A DNA stretch of 64,000 bases from Dastarcus helophoroides (GCA_028583605.1 CM053325.1:63329797-63393796), one strand, 5' to 3'; counted from the stretch's first letter, positions 9,613 to 20,639 are shown. The notes: generated by a model not told the origin, from the sequence alone. Made by a program: numbers and translations.

Positions 9613-10470
9613 GTGGTTGTATAGGAAATAAATTACCTTAAATTTGAAGAAATCTCTAAAAACGGCAACAGCAGCCCTTGAATTCGAATCGAAAATTTAA
9701 ACTTACAATTAATCAATTTTATCTTAATTTAAACTTTTTTGAAATTTTGAATTAAAAATCTAAATTTACAGATTAAATTTAAAGGTTTGAACAAAAACAA
9801 GTAAAAATTTGAATAAAGCAAGATATTAAAAAACAAGATAATTTAAAAAAAGTAGGAATTTCTATTTATTTGTAACTTAAAAATTAAATAATAAAAACGC
9901 CGATAGGCGATTAAAATCGATAAACATTGACGTAGTAGGCCTTAAATTTTGTAGAAATGGGAAATTATTGATTTGTTTGTATTAATTAATTTGGACAACG
10001 TTTAATATCTCAGTATATCTAATTTGCTTGATTGTAAATTTGAAACAGATTTCACGTTTTCATTAATTACATTGGAGTGAAGTTACACACTGTAATGTTC
10101 TTTTAATTATGACCTCATAATTTGTTCACACTCTAAAAACATGAACGGTGTTGACGTATAAAATGCATTCTGAAAGCTACGACACATTATTTTGTCACCA
10201 TTTACAAGAACGTGTTCGACCTTATGTTCGCTTAGCGATTTATTTTCGGATAACTCGAAGTATTTAGTTTGGTCTTATATACAAATAGCCAAATATATCT
10301 GGAATAAACAATTTTATTCATTCGCTTGAAAATCTCCTTGAATAAATTAGTATTTTTTAAATTTTTATAAATCGAGATTTTGAAAAAAGTCCAAATTTTG
10401 AAATGGCCAAAATTTTCAAACAGCTAGAATTCTCAAAAAAAGTTTAAATGTTTGCAAAATAGTGCAACAA
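9613..10470. other. AT-rich non-coding DNA
   Basis: Mostly simple A/T sequence with some filler-like units near 10370-10440. No gene or named repeat was identified. Confidence 0.4.
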
Positions 10471-10489
10471 ACTGTAGTTATAAAATTTG

Positions 10490-10770
10490 TATTAGTGACT
10501 GTGTAGTGAAAGCAACCCTCTGGAAACATTTGCCACTAGAATGAATCATAATAATCTTATCTGTGAGATCCGTTCTAGAAAACCGGAAGGGTATAAATAC
10601 GCGGTCATCTTTCCCTCAGTTAGTCAGTTGGTTCGTTAGTTGGTCCGATAGATGGTCAGATAGTTAGATAGTCTGATATTTACGTGAATCATAATTGTAG
10701 GGTTCCAAAATAAGTTGGAAATAAAGTGTTTACAATTCACAGAGTTGTAATTATCGAACCGATAACACGG
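10490..10770 (+). mobile_element. LTR fragment, type 2 (sense +)
   Basis: It has a TATA box (tataaata, 10592-10599), a run of tagt/cagt repeats (10617-10670), an AATAAA at 10720-10725, and an end resembling 'cgaaccgataacac'. The layout parallels the sense reading of the 54288-54657 LTR and the inverted fragment at 34887. It has no internal retroviral genes, and the terminal TAACA is missing, so it is truncated. Confidence 0.6.
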
Positions 10771-10779
10771 AAAAATAGT

Positions 10780-12290
10780 GAAGATTTTTAGAAAAGCGCA
10801 AATTTTTGAAAAGCAATAGAAATTTCAAATTTAATTTCCTAAAATATTTCGACCTTTTTATTAATACCAAAATATTACCTAACCGAATTTTTGATAAGGT
10901 AAAAACGGATTTCAAATTTTTTTTATTGTTCGTACCTGTCAACACTAACTTTTTTCCAAATTTCGAATTTCTTGAAAATTTTTACCTCTCTGATAGTTTC
11001 GATTATTATTTATATTATTTATTCAAACATTATTGAATTTCATATTTATATTTATCTCTTGTTATATTTATCGTTAATAGAGTTTAATAGTTATGGATTT
11101 CGAGTATTTTTAAAATTTTGCTTTTCGAAAATTTTAGATTTCTTTCAAAACTTGACAATGACAAGTTTTAACGAGGTTGAATTTTTTCGATTTGGATTTT
11201 ATTTCAAAATTTCGACTCCTTCGACTTAAAAAGTCCAATGTCCAATTATTACTTCAAAAATTGAATTACAAATCTTCCTCTGAAGATGATAGCTTGGCTA
11301 TCGAAACGCGTTAGAGCAACCTTTGTTGTGTTTTTTAATCTTTCTTGGTTTCAGGGGACAATGTTTGTATTTCAATTTTTTAAGATAACCAAGGAGCAGC
11401 TCGTTATACCAAAATTTACTTCAAAATTCAAACTTTTTTCAACATTTTTACTCTTTTTTGAAAATTTCGACTTTTTTAAATTTTCACTTTTCCGAACATT
11501 TTCATTGTTCTCAAAATGAAGATTTAAACAAACAATTTCACTTTTCCGATATTTATGGCATTTGATTACTATTTTTACCTTTGAAAATTTCGATTTTTTA
11601 AATCTCGAATTTTTTTTCAAAATTTTGACAATTTTTAAAACTTTTGAAATTTGCATTGTTTTAAAAGCTTCGAATTCTTGAAAATTTTGTTTTTTTAATC
11701 TTTGAAGGTTCTTAGTTTTTTAGAATTTTGACATTTTTTAAATTCCCTGTTTTTAGAAATTTGGACAATTTATCAAATTTTTACTATTTTTAATCTCAAA
11801 TTTGCTTATGTATTTTTTCAATTTTTTTTATTTTTCTTGAAAATTCTGAATTTTTTTCGGAATTCTAAATTTTTATGAAAATTCGGCCTATTTTCAAAAT
11901 GACGATATTTTCGGAAATGCTCACTTTTTCAAAATTCAAATCTTTGCAAGTTGTTCTAAAACTTCGTCTCGTTTTAAAAATTTGGATTATTTTTCAAGAT
12001 TTCAATTTTATTTGAGAAAATTTTGGCTCTTTTGATTGTCCTTTAATAGGTACATTTTGCAAAATTTCGAATTTATCTAAAAATATTGCAACTTTTGGCC
12101 AAATTTAGACTTTTCAAAAAGTGTTAATATTTTTCTTTCAAAATTTAGACTTTTAGTAAATTTTGACAGTATTTAGACTTTTTGTGAATTTTGACACTAT
12201 TTCGACACTTATTGAAAATTTTGACTATTTTTTAAAATAAGAACCTTTTAAAAAATTTTAAAAGTGTAATTTTGAACTGTAATCGAACAA
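10780..12290 (-). repeat. T-rich strand-polar AT filler with a family B copy
   Basis: It is filler of the GAAAATTTCGACTTTTTT polarity. Positions 11390-11690 are duplicated at 32968-33285 downstream of a family B unit in both places, so the family B unit plus filler behaves as one larger element. Confidence 0.6.
11280..11400 (+). repeat. Family B repeat with hammerhead-like core
   Basis: CTGAAGA is followed by the GATAGC/TTG/GCTATC hairpin, GAAACGCGTT and AGAGCAACC. Then come the conserved pyrimidine tract 'ctttcttggtttcag' and 'gataaccaaggagc'. The core residues agree with the hammerhead consensus. Confidence 0.7.
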
Positions 12291-13100
12291 AAGTACTTTT
12301 GTAGTAGGCTAAAGTTTATTTTATAAAAAGACAGTCTAGTAATGTTAAGAATTTAACTTTGTCTAACGAAAGTCTTGGTTAATAAATAGTAGAGAATAAA
12401 ATATGATAAGTTTGACGATTTGTAAACCAGGCCACCTGCAGTTCAAGTTCATCAATCTTCCGCCTTAAAGTCAAGTCTGTCAGAATACATTTAGCAGTTT
12501 TTGGGGGTGTTAATCCGAAACATAAACCCTTTGTTAACCGATTTCAGTCTTAATCACAATTTCATGCGACGTCATACTTATTAGCGTTTAGTAGTAAATA
12601 ACCCTTCTAATTTTAACTGGGGGTGCCTATAGCACAAGTGTTCAATTTTAGTATCGCTGAATAAGCCAATTTCACATTGAATTGCTATTATTTGAAAAAG
12701 GGTAAAGTCGGTCAACAAATATGTCATCTGGGATTTTATTTTAGGCGCTTTAAATAAACATTTAAAAATAATTTATTGCTCGTTGTTTGATTCAAGTGTA
12801 CACATTATAATGGTAAAGTAGTGAAAAAATTGATTAAAAATTCACTTAAATAACTATTAAAAATGATCGAATCTGTTAAATTTTATTTTTAATTGCAAAT
12901 GTTTATAAATTTATTACAAATACAGGATAATCTGCGTAGAAGCTATGACGTTATGGATGTATATTTTTCAGACAACCCACATACCACATTATTAAAAAAT
13001 TTGAAGGTGTAGATACTGATGTTTTACGTAGAGTAGGGTACTTTGAGAAAAAGTGAAATGAAGGGAAAATAATAATGATCTATTTATTAAATCTCTAAGC
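12291..13100. other. Apparently unique non-coding DNA upstream of the LIM1 exon
   Basis: Positions 12420-12650 are balanced, non-repetitive sequence without a long ORF. Position alone makes it a candidate cis-regulatory region of the LMX1-class gene. No motif supports a specific claim. Confidence 0.3.
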
Positions 13101-13129
13101 ATTGACTGCCACAGGCAACACGCAGCCTA

Positions 13130-13230
13130 AACGGGTGGGTCTAGAAGCTTGAAATTTCATGCAGGTGTTCCCCGTAACACGTAGGTGAGCACTAAGAGAG
13201 GATTTTTTAAAATTCCGCCTCTAAGATGGT
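13130..13230 (+). repeat. Family I repeat ('gtaggtgagcactaagagag')
   Basis: It shares 'acgtaggtgagcactaagag' and the following polyT/cc segment with 24490-24550. Inverted relatives appear at 63370-63425 and 63665-63730. Confidence 0.65.
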
Positions 13231-13234
13231 ATTT

Positions 13235-13382
13235 TTTTGGGAGGAACGGACTGGTCCTTGATTATCTTCAAAGATTGAAATAAAAATATTGTCCCCTGAA
13301 ACTAAGAAAAATTAACAAACACAACAAAGGTTACTGGCTAACGTGTTTCGATAGCCAAGCTATCATCTTCAGAGAGTATCTC
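13235..13382 (-). repeat. Family B repeat, near-complete, reverse
   Basis: On the - strand it reads CTCT, CTGAAGA, a U, GATAGC/TTG/GCTATC, GAAACACGTT, then the conserved tail through 'ggttatcttcaa' and 'ggaccagtcc'. It is one of the best-preserved hammerhead-like cores. Confidence 0.7.
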
Positions 13383-13609
13383 TCTTCATCAGGAAACAAG
13401 TCAATTAATGATTCAAGGATGCTAAGTTAGACTGAACATGTTCTTTGCTTTTTAAATAATTAAGTGGAAACCCTCCGAGAAAACACGTTGACGTTTTTCG
13501 CCTTGTCATACGTCTCTGATTACTAATTTTATCATTAAAATTTTTTTTATTTTTGTTTATGACCACTATGCTGCAATTTTGAAACCCCACTCATAAGTAA
13601 AAATGACTG

Positions 13610-13676
13610 TAGTAATTAGTACGGTACCCTAATTGTGCGAGCCCGACTCACTCTTGGCTGAATTATTTTAAGTTTT
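13610..13676 (+). repeat. Short repeat shared with family F end
   Basis: 'ccctaattgtgcgagcccga' and 'ggc(t/c)gaattatt' are shared with 35432-35475, with a degraded version at 55385-55415. It lies just upstream of the LIM1 exon acceptor. Confidence 0.6.
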
Positions 13677-13707
13677 CACATTTTTAATTTGTGTTATTTA
13701 TTTTCAG

Positions 13708-13888
13708 CTGCAGACCTGGGACCTTTATGTGGTTTATGCTGCAGGCCAATTCACGATCGATTTTTGCTAAGGATCATGGAAATATCTTACCACGAACAAT
13801 GCGCTCAGTGCTGTTCTTGTGGCAATCAACTTCTCCACACTTGTTTCGTCAAAGACTCCAAATTATACTGTAGGATAGATTACGATAG
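13708..13888 (+). CDS. LMX1: LMX1-class LIM-homeodomain protein, LIM1 exon
   Basis: This exon encodes essentially the whole first LIM domain of an LMX1A/LMX1B-type transcription factor. LIM domains bind zinc and recruit cofactors such as LDB/Chip. Ligands are visible as CGLC, HEQC, CCSC and CRIDYD, the usual double zinc finger. The acceptor is tattttcag at 13707. The exon enters with two bases (CT) and ends AG before a GTAACC donor, and the split codon AG|A gives Arg with the next exon. The joined text DYDR-LYIKKC matches the LIM1-LIM2 junction of vertebrate LMX1 (DYxxLFxxKC). Upstream coding sequence is not identified. The symbol means the LMX1 class; insects can have two paralogues and I cannot say which this is. 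Confidence 0.93.
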
Positions 13889-14053
13889 GTAACCAAAATT
13901 ATTTGATTTCGAATAGGCGAAAATAGTGTAAAATTTTTTCTACCAATTTGTAGATTAATAACATATTTTAGCTAAAGTGAGTGGGGTGTAAGTATCTGAC
14001 GTAATAAGATTATCTTTGGTTACTCTCTGTACCTTTTTTGGGAAGTAGTGTTA

Positions 14054-14481
14054 TTTTCATTCATGTTTTATTGGCTTTTTCTTCGTCAATTATTCCGTCC
14101 ACAATTCTAGATTTTTAGTAATCTTCTGTTAGGGATTGGCAATCTCTAATAGATTCCCTCAAACAGCGATTACATTGAATCTTTGTTTATTAATCGATGT
14201 GTGACTCAACACTTCATTTTTTTTTGTTGGTGAAATGGACTTGTTCTTGGTTATCTTCAAAAATTGAAATACAAATCTTTTGGCCTGAAACTCAGAAAGA
14301 TTAAAAAATGCATCACGTTTCGATAGCCAAGCTATCATCTTCAGAGAGATACTAAGATCTCTTTTGGCTTCAGAGGACAAGATTTGTATTCAATTTTTCA
14401 AAATTGAAAAACATTTAAAACTATCTTAAGATTTGCAGAAGAAGATTGCGGAAGAAAAAGCCAATAAAATATGAATGAAAA
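14054..14481. mobile_element. MITE-like element (family H) with nested family B copy
   Basis: Terminal inverted repeats of about 30 bp: the left reads 'ttttcattcatgttttattgg' then 'ctttttcttcg', and the right (14450-14481) is its complement. A second copy of 200 bp is at 59775-59974. The extra length here is a family B insertion at about 14218-14400. No coding sequence. Confidence 0.72.
14218..14400 (-). repeat. Family B repeat inserted in the family H element
   Basis: On the - strand the order is CTCT, CTGAAGA, hairpin GATAGC/TTG/GCTATC, GAAACGTG. It is followed, still on the - strand, by the conserved 'tctttctgagtttcaggcca'-type tail. A partial second tail in the opposite sense follows at about 14355-14400. 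Confidence 0.65.
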
Positions 14482-14489
14482 AAAGGTTA

Positions 14490-15350
14490 TCTTTTATAAC
14501 TTCTTCATTATCTACCAGTGTATTAAATATACAGGGTAGTGACCATAATTGAAATAAATTAAATAAAATTAAAACAAAATTTTTATCCTTAAATGTCTAA
14601 ACTTTAATATCCATTAAAATCTTTATCGGCTCCAATAAAATGGAAACCCCTAGAAGAATATTTTTATTTCTTTGGGAATATCATTGACTGTGACTCTTCG
14701 GCCTAAACTTTGACATATTTTTGTGTTGTTTTGCATTTTTCTTCTATATGGGGGCAAGACTAATAGCCAAATTTTATTTAATTAAATTGTATCTGACCTT
14801 CTCTTTGAAAAGAGCGGTTTAGGACCTTACATCGAACTACCTGGTTTTGTAATTAAAAAAATCAATAATAAGAACTAAAAAATATTAAAAAGTAAAAATT
14901 TTAAGAATAGGTGTAAATGTAAACGATGTCATAAATGTAATCCATTTGCGTGTTGGCGAAGTTCAAGGTGATGGTAAAATTTACTTCTGACGTGGAGGTA
15001 TTTCAGCGATGTCTTCTTTAATGACATTTAATGATATCGATAAAGGGATACATATTACCAGTTCGATAAATTTGCTGTGGATCTGGGCGGACGCCATTTC
15101 GGCACTGCTTAATTGCATCTTCGTTTTAAATCTTGTAATAATAATGCAAGTTGGCACTCTATATGACAGAGGATATGTGCATCTCGGCACTTAATACTGT
15201 ACAACTTAGCACTACAAATTATCGATCAATTAGCATAGATAGTATTATAATTTGAATTCGATTTCAGTGATAAATTGTGGAGATGGTTATCTTGCGTGAG
15301 TAGATTCAAAATAAGGAAATCGGTTTATGTGCCAATAGTGTTTATTATTA
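14490..15350. other. Intronic DNA, nothing recognised
   Basis: Mostly AT-rich. Positions 14940-15195 are somewhat less AT-rich and are open on both strands for about 60-70 codons. No domain or splice structure was recognised. Confidence 0.35.
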
Positions 15351-15439
15351 TAACTTTACATCTATAACACTGATATAATATTATATATGTACAAATATAT
15401 ACAAAAAATTATCATAATATTAAATATCTGCCTCTTATA

Positions 15440-15949
15440 TTTATGTGAAACCGGCTTAACAAATTCGTAATCAGTAAGGTTGTTAGTTTTTAGGTCTTCA
15501 CAAACCTTTTCTAGGAATATTTCTGCTTCCCTTACCATTTTTGTTTTTACAATTGCTCTCACATATTATACACTTTGCATTTTTATGTACACTGAAGTTT
15601 GAAATTCTAATAAATTATTAACAAATAAATGAATATGATAAAATCTATCTGCAAAATGTACATGGAAGGATTCGCAGGGGTTTGTTGTGTAACATAACTC
15701 ATTTGAATTTTTTGCTCATAACGTGGGTGGAAAAGTAGAATCTTCAGTTAAATAGTTATCCACTAAATAATTTGCTAGTTTTACAAAAGATGGGAAACAG
15801 AGCATATCAGTCATAAAGTTATCAACAAAGCAGTCACCAATTTTTTCTAACACTTCTCGTTTCTTAAACTTGAAATCATTAACTACCAACATTTCTTGCC
15901 CACGTTGACTTAAAATAAAATCTACTGTTAAATTATCCATTTCGTTGAA
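15440..15949 (-). pseudogene. FLYWCH/MULE-type transposase-derived remnant
   Basis: Two short pieces on the - strand are recognisable. The first, from an ATG at about 15938, reads MDNLTVDFILSQRGQEMLVV and then NDFKF, the usual start of a FLYWCH zinc-finger domain (SxRGxxxLxxxGxxF). The Trp/Cys/His part is missing. It jumps to a segment ending DNYLTEDSTFPPTL and a stop, which resembles the 'Y..D..FPP.LW' region of MULE-type transposases. The second (15452-15562) reads EFVKPVSHKYK, like the C-terminal end of such proteins. The order is right but the body is deleted, so this is a decayed element or domesticated gene. Identification is from motif memory only. The Jockey-type LINE inserted just 5' of it on the - strand. 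Confidence 0.4.
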
Positions 15950-16231
15950 AGTCTCGCACAATAAGAATGTGAAGAACTGAATGTAATTTTGAATTTTTTT
16001 TTAAAATAGGGAAAAATCCGTTACGGACATCTGGGAAGATAACCCAGATAGTGTCGGACTTCCGATCAAATTACGGGTACAGACTAAAAACCCCTACTTC
16101 TTCGGGCCGGGCCCTTGGCCCCCAATCCCTCCGTCGGAATAGTACAATAATGCTGGGGCACTATTGCAAGCTGTTTTGCCTGAAACATAGGAAACAAACA
16201 AAATAAAAATTTTCGAAATGGAAGTCGTAGC

Positions 16232-18240
16232 CTAGAGGACCATCCTTGGTCTCCTAATCCCGGTTGGGATGTCTGGATCGTAATCCACTGCCTGCCGAAC
16301 TAGTTCGTTGGGATACGTTTCCGCTCTCACCATCGCCCTGGACTTAATTTCCCTAAAAAAATCTCTTACCAAAGGTAGTTCAGCTTCCCTGTGGAGCTGA
16401 TTGTTCCTTAAAAACCATGAAGCGTCCATGGCTTGTCTTAGAAAGACGCTCTGGAACACCTGGAGTTTTTTCATCTGATTATCCGTCGCCTGTGACCAAG
16501 CTACAGATGCGTAGGTCATCGCTGGTCTTATGATTGATTTGTATAGTAACACTTTAAGTCCAATGGACAGGTTACTATTTCTACCAATCATCGCTTGCAG
16601 CAGTCCCTTCAGCATTTTGGCTTTGGACACTGCATAATCGATGTGTGCCTGGAAAGTGAGTCTTTTGTCAAGAATTACACCTAGATACTTTGCCTGAAGT
16701 CTCCAGTCGACGTTTTGCCCATGAACATTTACGTCCATACGGTTGGAGTCTTCTTCGAGTGAAAAAGACTGCTTGGGTCTTGACTGCGTTGACTTGGATT
16801 CTCCATTGACCGAAGTAATCTAGTAGACTGTCTGTTGCCTCGTGAAGTCGTCTGGTGATCACCTCTGGACAAAAAGAGTACGCCACTAAAGATGTGTCGT
16901 CTGCGTAAGTTGCCAAAAAGGTGTGGTCGATTGTTGGACTAGTTCTCGGGATGTCTGCTGTGCACAGAGAATGCAGCAGATATGACAAGGTAGAGCCTTG
17001 AGGCACCCCATACTGTAGCCTAAACTGGTTTAATAGTTCCTGTCTCATCTTTGCTCTGAAAGAGCGCTGGTCCAGGAACGAGCTTACCATTTGAAACATT
17101 GTTATTGCATTATTATTATTATTATTATTATTGTATTCCAAACTCGTGCATCTTGTAGACTAATTCTTGGTGCCAAACTGTGTCAAATGCTTTGGAGATA
17201 TCGAAAAAAAAATAGCTCCAACTATCTGGTTCCAATTCATACGTTGAGTGATTGTTTCAACCACTCTCAGCAGTTGATCTGAGGTAGAGTCCAAAGGTTG
17301 GAACCCAAATTGTTCCTTAGGAATGATGTCGTGATTGCTGATGATATTCTGCAGACGCTTCCTCAAAATCCTTTCCGCCACCTTACCCAAGTTGGATAAG
17401 AGGCTGATTGGCCTGTAATTTTGGGAAAATTTCCCATCCTTACCTGGCTTAGAAATGAAGATAACGTTTGCAGTCTTCCATCTGGTTGGAAAATACCGGA
17501 ATTTAAACATGGAATTGACTATTGCTCCAAAGTATTTGACAGCTTGGTCCGGAAGGGACTTCAGGGCTTGGTTTGGAATTCCGTCTGGACCTGGAGACTT
17601 TTTGACATTTAGCTTGCGTAGAACGCTTTGGATTTCCTCCTTGTTTGTCAGCTGGATGACGTCGTCTTCTTCTGGCATTTCTTCCTGAAGAATTTGAACC
17701 TTTTCTTCCATCTCGTCTACGAAGTCTAAGTTCACTTCTCCAAGTGTGACCTGACAGTGTCGTTTAAAGGTCTCAGCGAAAGCTGCGGCCTTTTCCTGAT
17801 CTGAGTGAGCCATTCCTCGAGGTCCGTGTATCGGAGGTATAGATTTCCTAACTCCACTTAGAGCTTTGGCTGTGCGCCAGAGATCTGATGAAGTTTCGAG
17901 GTTGCAACTTCTTAGGTGTTCCTGAAACTTAGAAATTTTGTGCTCTCGGAGTTCATACCTGAGCTCGTGGATGAGCTTGTTGACTTCCGCCTTATCTGCT
18001 TGCAGAATGGTCCGTCTTGCTCCTTTCCTGGCACGATTTTTCCTTCTAATCAGCTTCACCAGGTGATTTGGCAGTGGTTCCCTTCCTTCTATACGCCGGA
18101 AAGTTTTGGTCGCTGCCAGAATTGAATCTGTTATAATGATTTCCAGTCTTTCCACCGCTGTGTTGATGTCATCGTTTGTATTGATCTCTCCAGGCTCTTC
18201 CAGGTTTGCTGCTAGATACTCCCTGAACTGTATCCAGTTT
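16232..18240 (-). pseudogene. LINE ORF2, reverse transcriptase and C-terminal part, frameshifted
   Basis: Three frame segments join to one RT region. The first (about 17160-18240) holds KKSPGPDGIPN, NYRPISLLSNLGKVAERI and FGFQ. The second (16745-17160) holds VPQGS and the catalytic YADD box. The third (16232-16745) holds LGVILD and the C-terminal region. The break near 17195 lies in an A-run where FFDISKAFDTVWH is expected. The break near 16745 separates the second and third segments. An (AAT)n run at 17109-17133 adds about eight Asn residues inside the RT. It cannot encode active RT as it stands. Confidence 0.85.
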
Positions 18241-18961
18241 GTTTTCTTGCAGGTTTCTGGAGGCTTGGGTCCACGATCATCACTGGGTTGTGGTCTGAGC
18301 TGAACTCACTAACTGATGTTAACTCAACAGTGTATCGAACATCCTTAATCAGTGCAACGTCCAGGACATCTGGTATTCCTGTGGCGTGATGATGATGGGT
18401 TGGTTCTTCTGGAGCCATTACATCGATTCCGTTGTGGGCTGTGAACCTTTGAAGTGTCCTCCCGTTTTTGTTGTTCATTCTGCTGTCCCACTCGACGTTT
18501 TTGGAATTAAGGTCTCCGGCTACAATAACATTGTTATTGTTTATTTCGAAGATGCGTGCCAAATCTGTCTCTGTGAGGACGTTGGTTATGGGGTAACAAG
18601 ACACCAGCGTCAGAGGTCCCTGCGCCATTTGAGTTACTCCAATTCTTTCCAGCTTTTCCAACTCCGGGGTGCCTGCAGCAAAATGAGTTAGCTTTCTACT
18701 TGAATAAATAGCTGTACCTCCTCCTGGGCCAGTTGGTCTGTCTCTGCGGTGAAGAACATATCCTCGGATTTTAGGATTCTTAGATCTGAACGTCATCCTG
18801 GTTTCGCTTAGCATCAGTACGTCCAAGTCGTTTTCCTTTGCCAAAACTTCGAGTTCGTTCCTGTTGCCTTGGAGTCTGTTGCAGTTCCAGAAAACTGCCT
18901 TGAGATGTTGACGACGAGCAGGATTTCCTCCATTAACTCTCCTTTCTTGGCGTCTATCCAT
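18212..18961 (-). pseudogene. LINE ORF2, AP-endonuclease part
   Basis: The ATG at 18961 overlaps the ORF1 stop (TAATG). About 230 residues form an APE-type endonuclease that nicks target DNA. Catalytic motifs are visible: WNCNRLQGN, MLSETRM, AGDLNSKN and SSDHNPVM. The frame runs to a premature stop at 18212, after which the ORF continues in another frame (from about 18240, '..FREYLAANLEEPGEINT'), so a single frameshift separates it from the RT part. Apart from this the domain looks nearly intact, suggesting a relatively recent insertion. Confidence 0.85.
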
Positions 18962-20175
18962 TAGTGTTTTAGACTAAGGATCTTTGGGAGCATCATCATG
19001 ATAGAGACGATGGCCTCTTGACTGTTTTGTGCTTCGGAGCCTGCTCTCACCAAGTCCAGCACTACTTGGTTCGTTTTCTCCGAAGTTTTCTTTGGGTTTG
19101 CCTCCTTCTTGGAGCTACCTGTAACAACTGAAGCGAAGGACATAGTGTTTCCACTTACCTTGCTAAAGTCCTTTGGATTCGATGAAACCTTTGGAGTAAC
19201 AGCTGTCGTTTTGGTTGTTGCCTTGGAAGTTGTCGAGCCTGACAGCTTGGTTTTAGGTTGACTTTCCTTCTCTGCCGCCTTATGCTTTCTCGGTTTCGGG
19301 AAAGCGGGACATCCTCTGTAGCTGGCTACGTGATCTCCTTTGCAGTTGGTGCATTTGAAAGACTTGTTTTCTGGCTTCTTGCAGTCTTTTGTGGAGTGCT
19401 TCCCAGCACACTTGACACATACTGCTTCCGCGTGGTAATTTTTTTGAGAGTGGTTGACTCTTTGGCAGTTGTGGCACTGGTTAACTGCTGCTGAAGGTTT
19501 GAGGGATTCAACTTGGATTTCCAAGCCCATAATCTTCTCCAACTTGTAGATCCTGTCTTCTCCGTGATGCAGTTCTAACATCATCATGTTGTAGGCCTTT
19601 TCGGTGAATCTGTTTTTCATCCTGGAGGCGTTCATCACCTTGAACCCCTCTTCTTCCACGGCCTTCCTGAAGTCCTCCTCAGGAATTTCTTTCGGAATTT
19701 TTTCGGACGACCACCTTGACCGTCCTCTCCTCTGGGAGAGCGAAAGAATGGTAGAGAACCTTTTCGCTATCCATCAGTCTGGTGAGCTCCATCGTTGACG
19801 CTCTTCGCTTTTGTGTATCCTATTTTCCTGGAATTTATCAACAAGTTAATACTTCTCCACTTACCAGCATCTCTGATGATGACGGGAAGTATCCTTGCTT
19901 CTTTTTCTTTCTTTCTTGGTTCCATATTTGCCTTCTCTGGGGCGTCCACGGGAACCTTGTTTTTGGTTCTTCTTTCTGAAGCTTTCTTTGCTACTGGTTT
20001 GGTCGGGGTTGGGGTTTCTTCTCCTGAAGAAGCCTCTTCCTCGGTTGAGCTTCTCTTGGCCGCCTTTTTCTTTAGGCTCTTTTTTTTTCTGACAATTTGG
20101 AAAGGTTCCTCTTCCTCCTTTTCTTCTTCTGGCGATTCCCTGCCTCTTTTTCCGATCGAGGAAATGCTGGTCGTC
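18961..20175 (-). pseudogene. LINE ORF1 (gag-like, CCHC knuckles), 5'-truncated and frameshifted
   Basis: ORF1 proteins of Jockey elements bind element RNA. The visible order on the - strand is a Lys/Glu/Ser-rich N-terminal region (about 19767-20175), then a segment ending EEEGFKVMNASRMKNRF, then three zinc knuckles (CHNCQRVNHSQKNYH.., CVKCAGKHSTKDC, CTNCKGDHVASYRGC; about 19280-19480), then a basic Ser/Thr-rich tail. A frame change near 19700-19780 separates the N-terminal part from the rest. The stop overlaps the ORF2 start as TAATG at 18959-18963. The upstream end coincides with the proposed element boundary, so the natural start codon is missing. Confidence 0.8.
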
Positions 20176-20186
20176 TAATTTTTGAA

Positions 20187-20639
20187 AACACATATTAGCA
20201 TTTTATAGAGCATCCCCAAATCAGAGAAATTTTAAAGTTCAAGATACAAGAATTTGTATTGGTTGTCAGTTTCACCCTGTAATGAAGACGGTAGGCCTAA
20301 TGGGAAGTTGTTAGGATTTACCTAATTACATATTAATTATGATAATTCCTGATGGTGCTAGGATATACAATTCCTTGGAGTCGATTTAAAAATGATTTGA
20401 AATTTCCAGTAATGCTCCGCCGTGTAATGTTGGTGCCGAGTTAGCTTGCACTGTTGATATAATTTGATATTGATGAAGTAATTTTGAAAAACAAATAAGG
20501 AAAAAGAAATGAAAATATTCAAATTTATTATAGATTTCTTAACAAACAGGCAGCGAACATTCTGTTTCACAGCTTTAATTTTTGTGTTTTTGTTTTGTTT
20601 TTTTTTTGATTTTTGATTTTAATGGCGTTTTAAAAAATT
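20187..20639. other. AT-rich intronic DNA
   Basis: No gene or repeat recognised before the hAT terminus. Confidence 0.35.

Larger units (their letters stand above)
15994..20175 (-). mobile_element. Jockey-type non-LTR retrotransposon (LINE), 5'-truncated and inactive
   Basis: On the - strand it carries a gag-like ORF1 with three CCHC knuckles, an ORF2 with AP endonuclease and reverse transcriptase, a 3' UTR (about 16000-16230) and a poly(A) tail seen as a T-run from 15994. Candidate target duplications are taattttgaa (15984-15993) and taatttttgaa (20176-20186), differing by one T. If correct, the insertion lacks the ORF1 start and 5' UTR. ORF2 has at least three frame breaks (about 18240, 17195, 16745) and a microsatellite in the RT region. 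It lies antisense to the LMX1-class gene. Confidence 0.88.

Noticed and set aside
18386..18691. 101-codon + strand frame opposite the LINE endonuclease
   Set aside because: Antisense to a recognised APE domain.
19258..20178. Long + strand frames over the LINE ORF1 region (for example 19795-20178)
   Set aside because: They are antisense shadows of the Lys/Glu-rich ORF1. The - strand carries recognisable CCHC knuckles.
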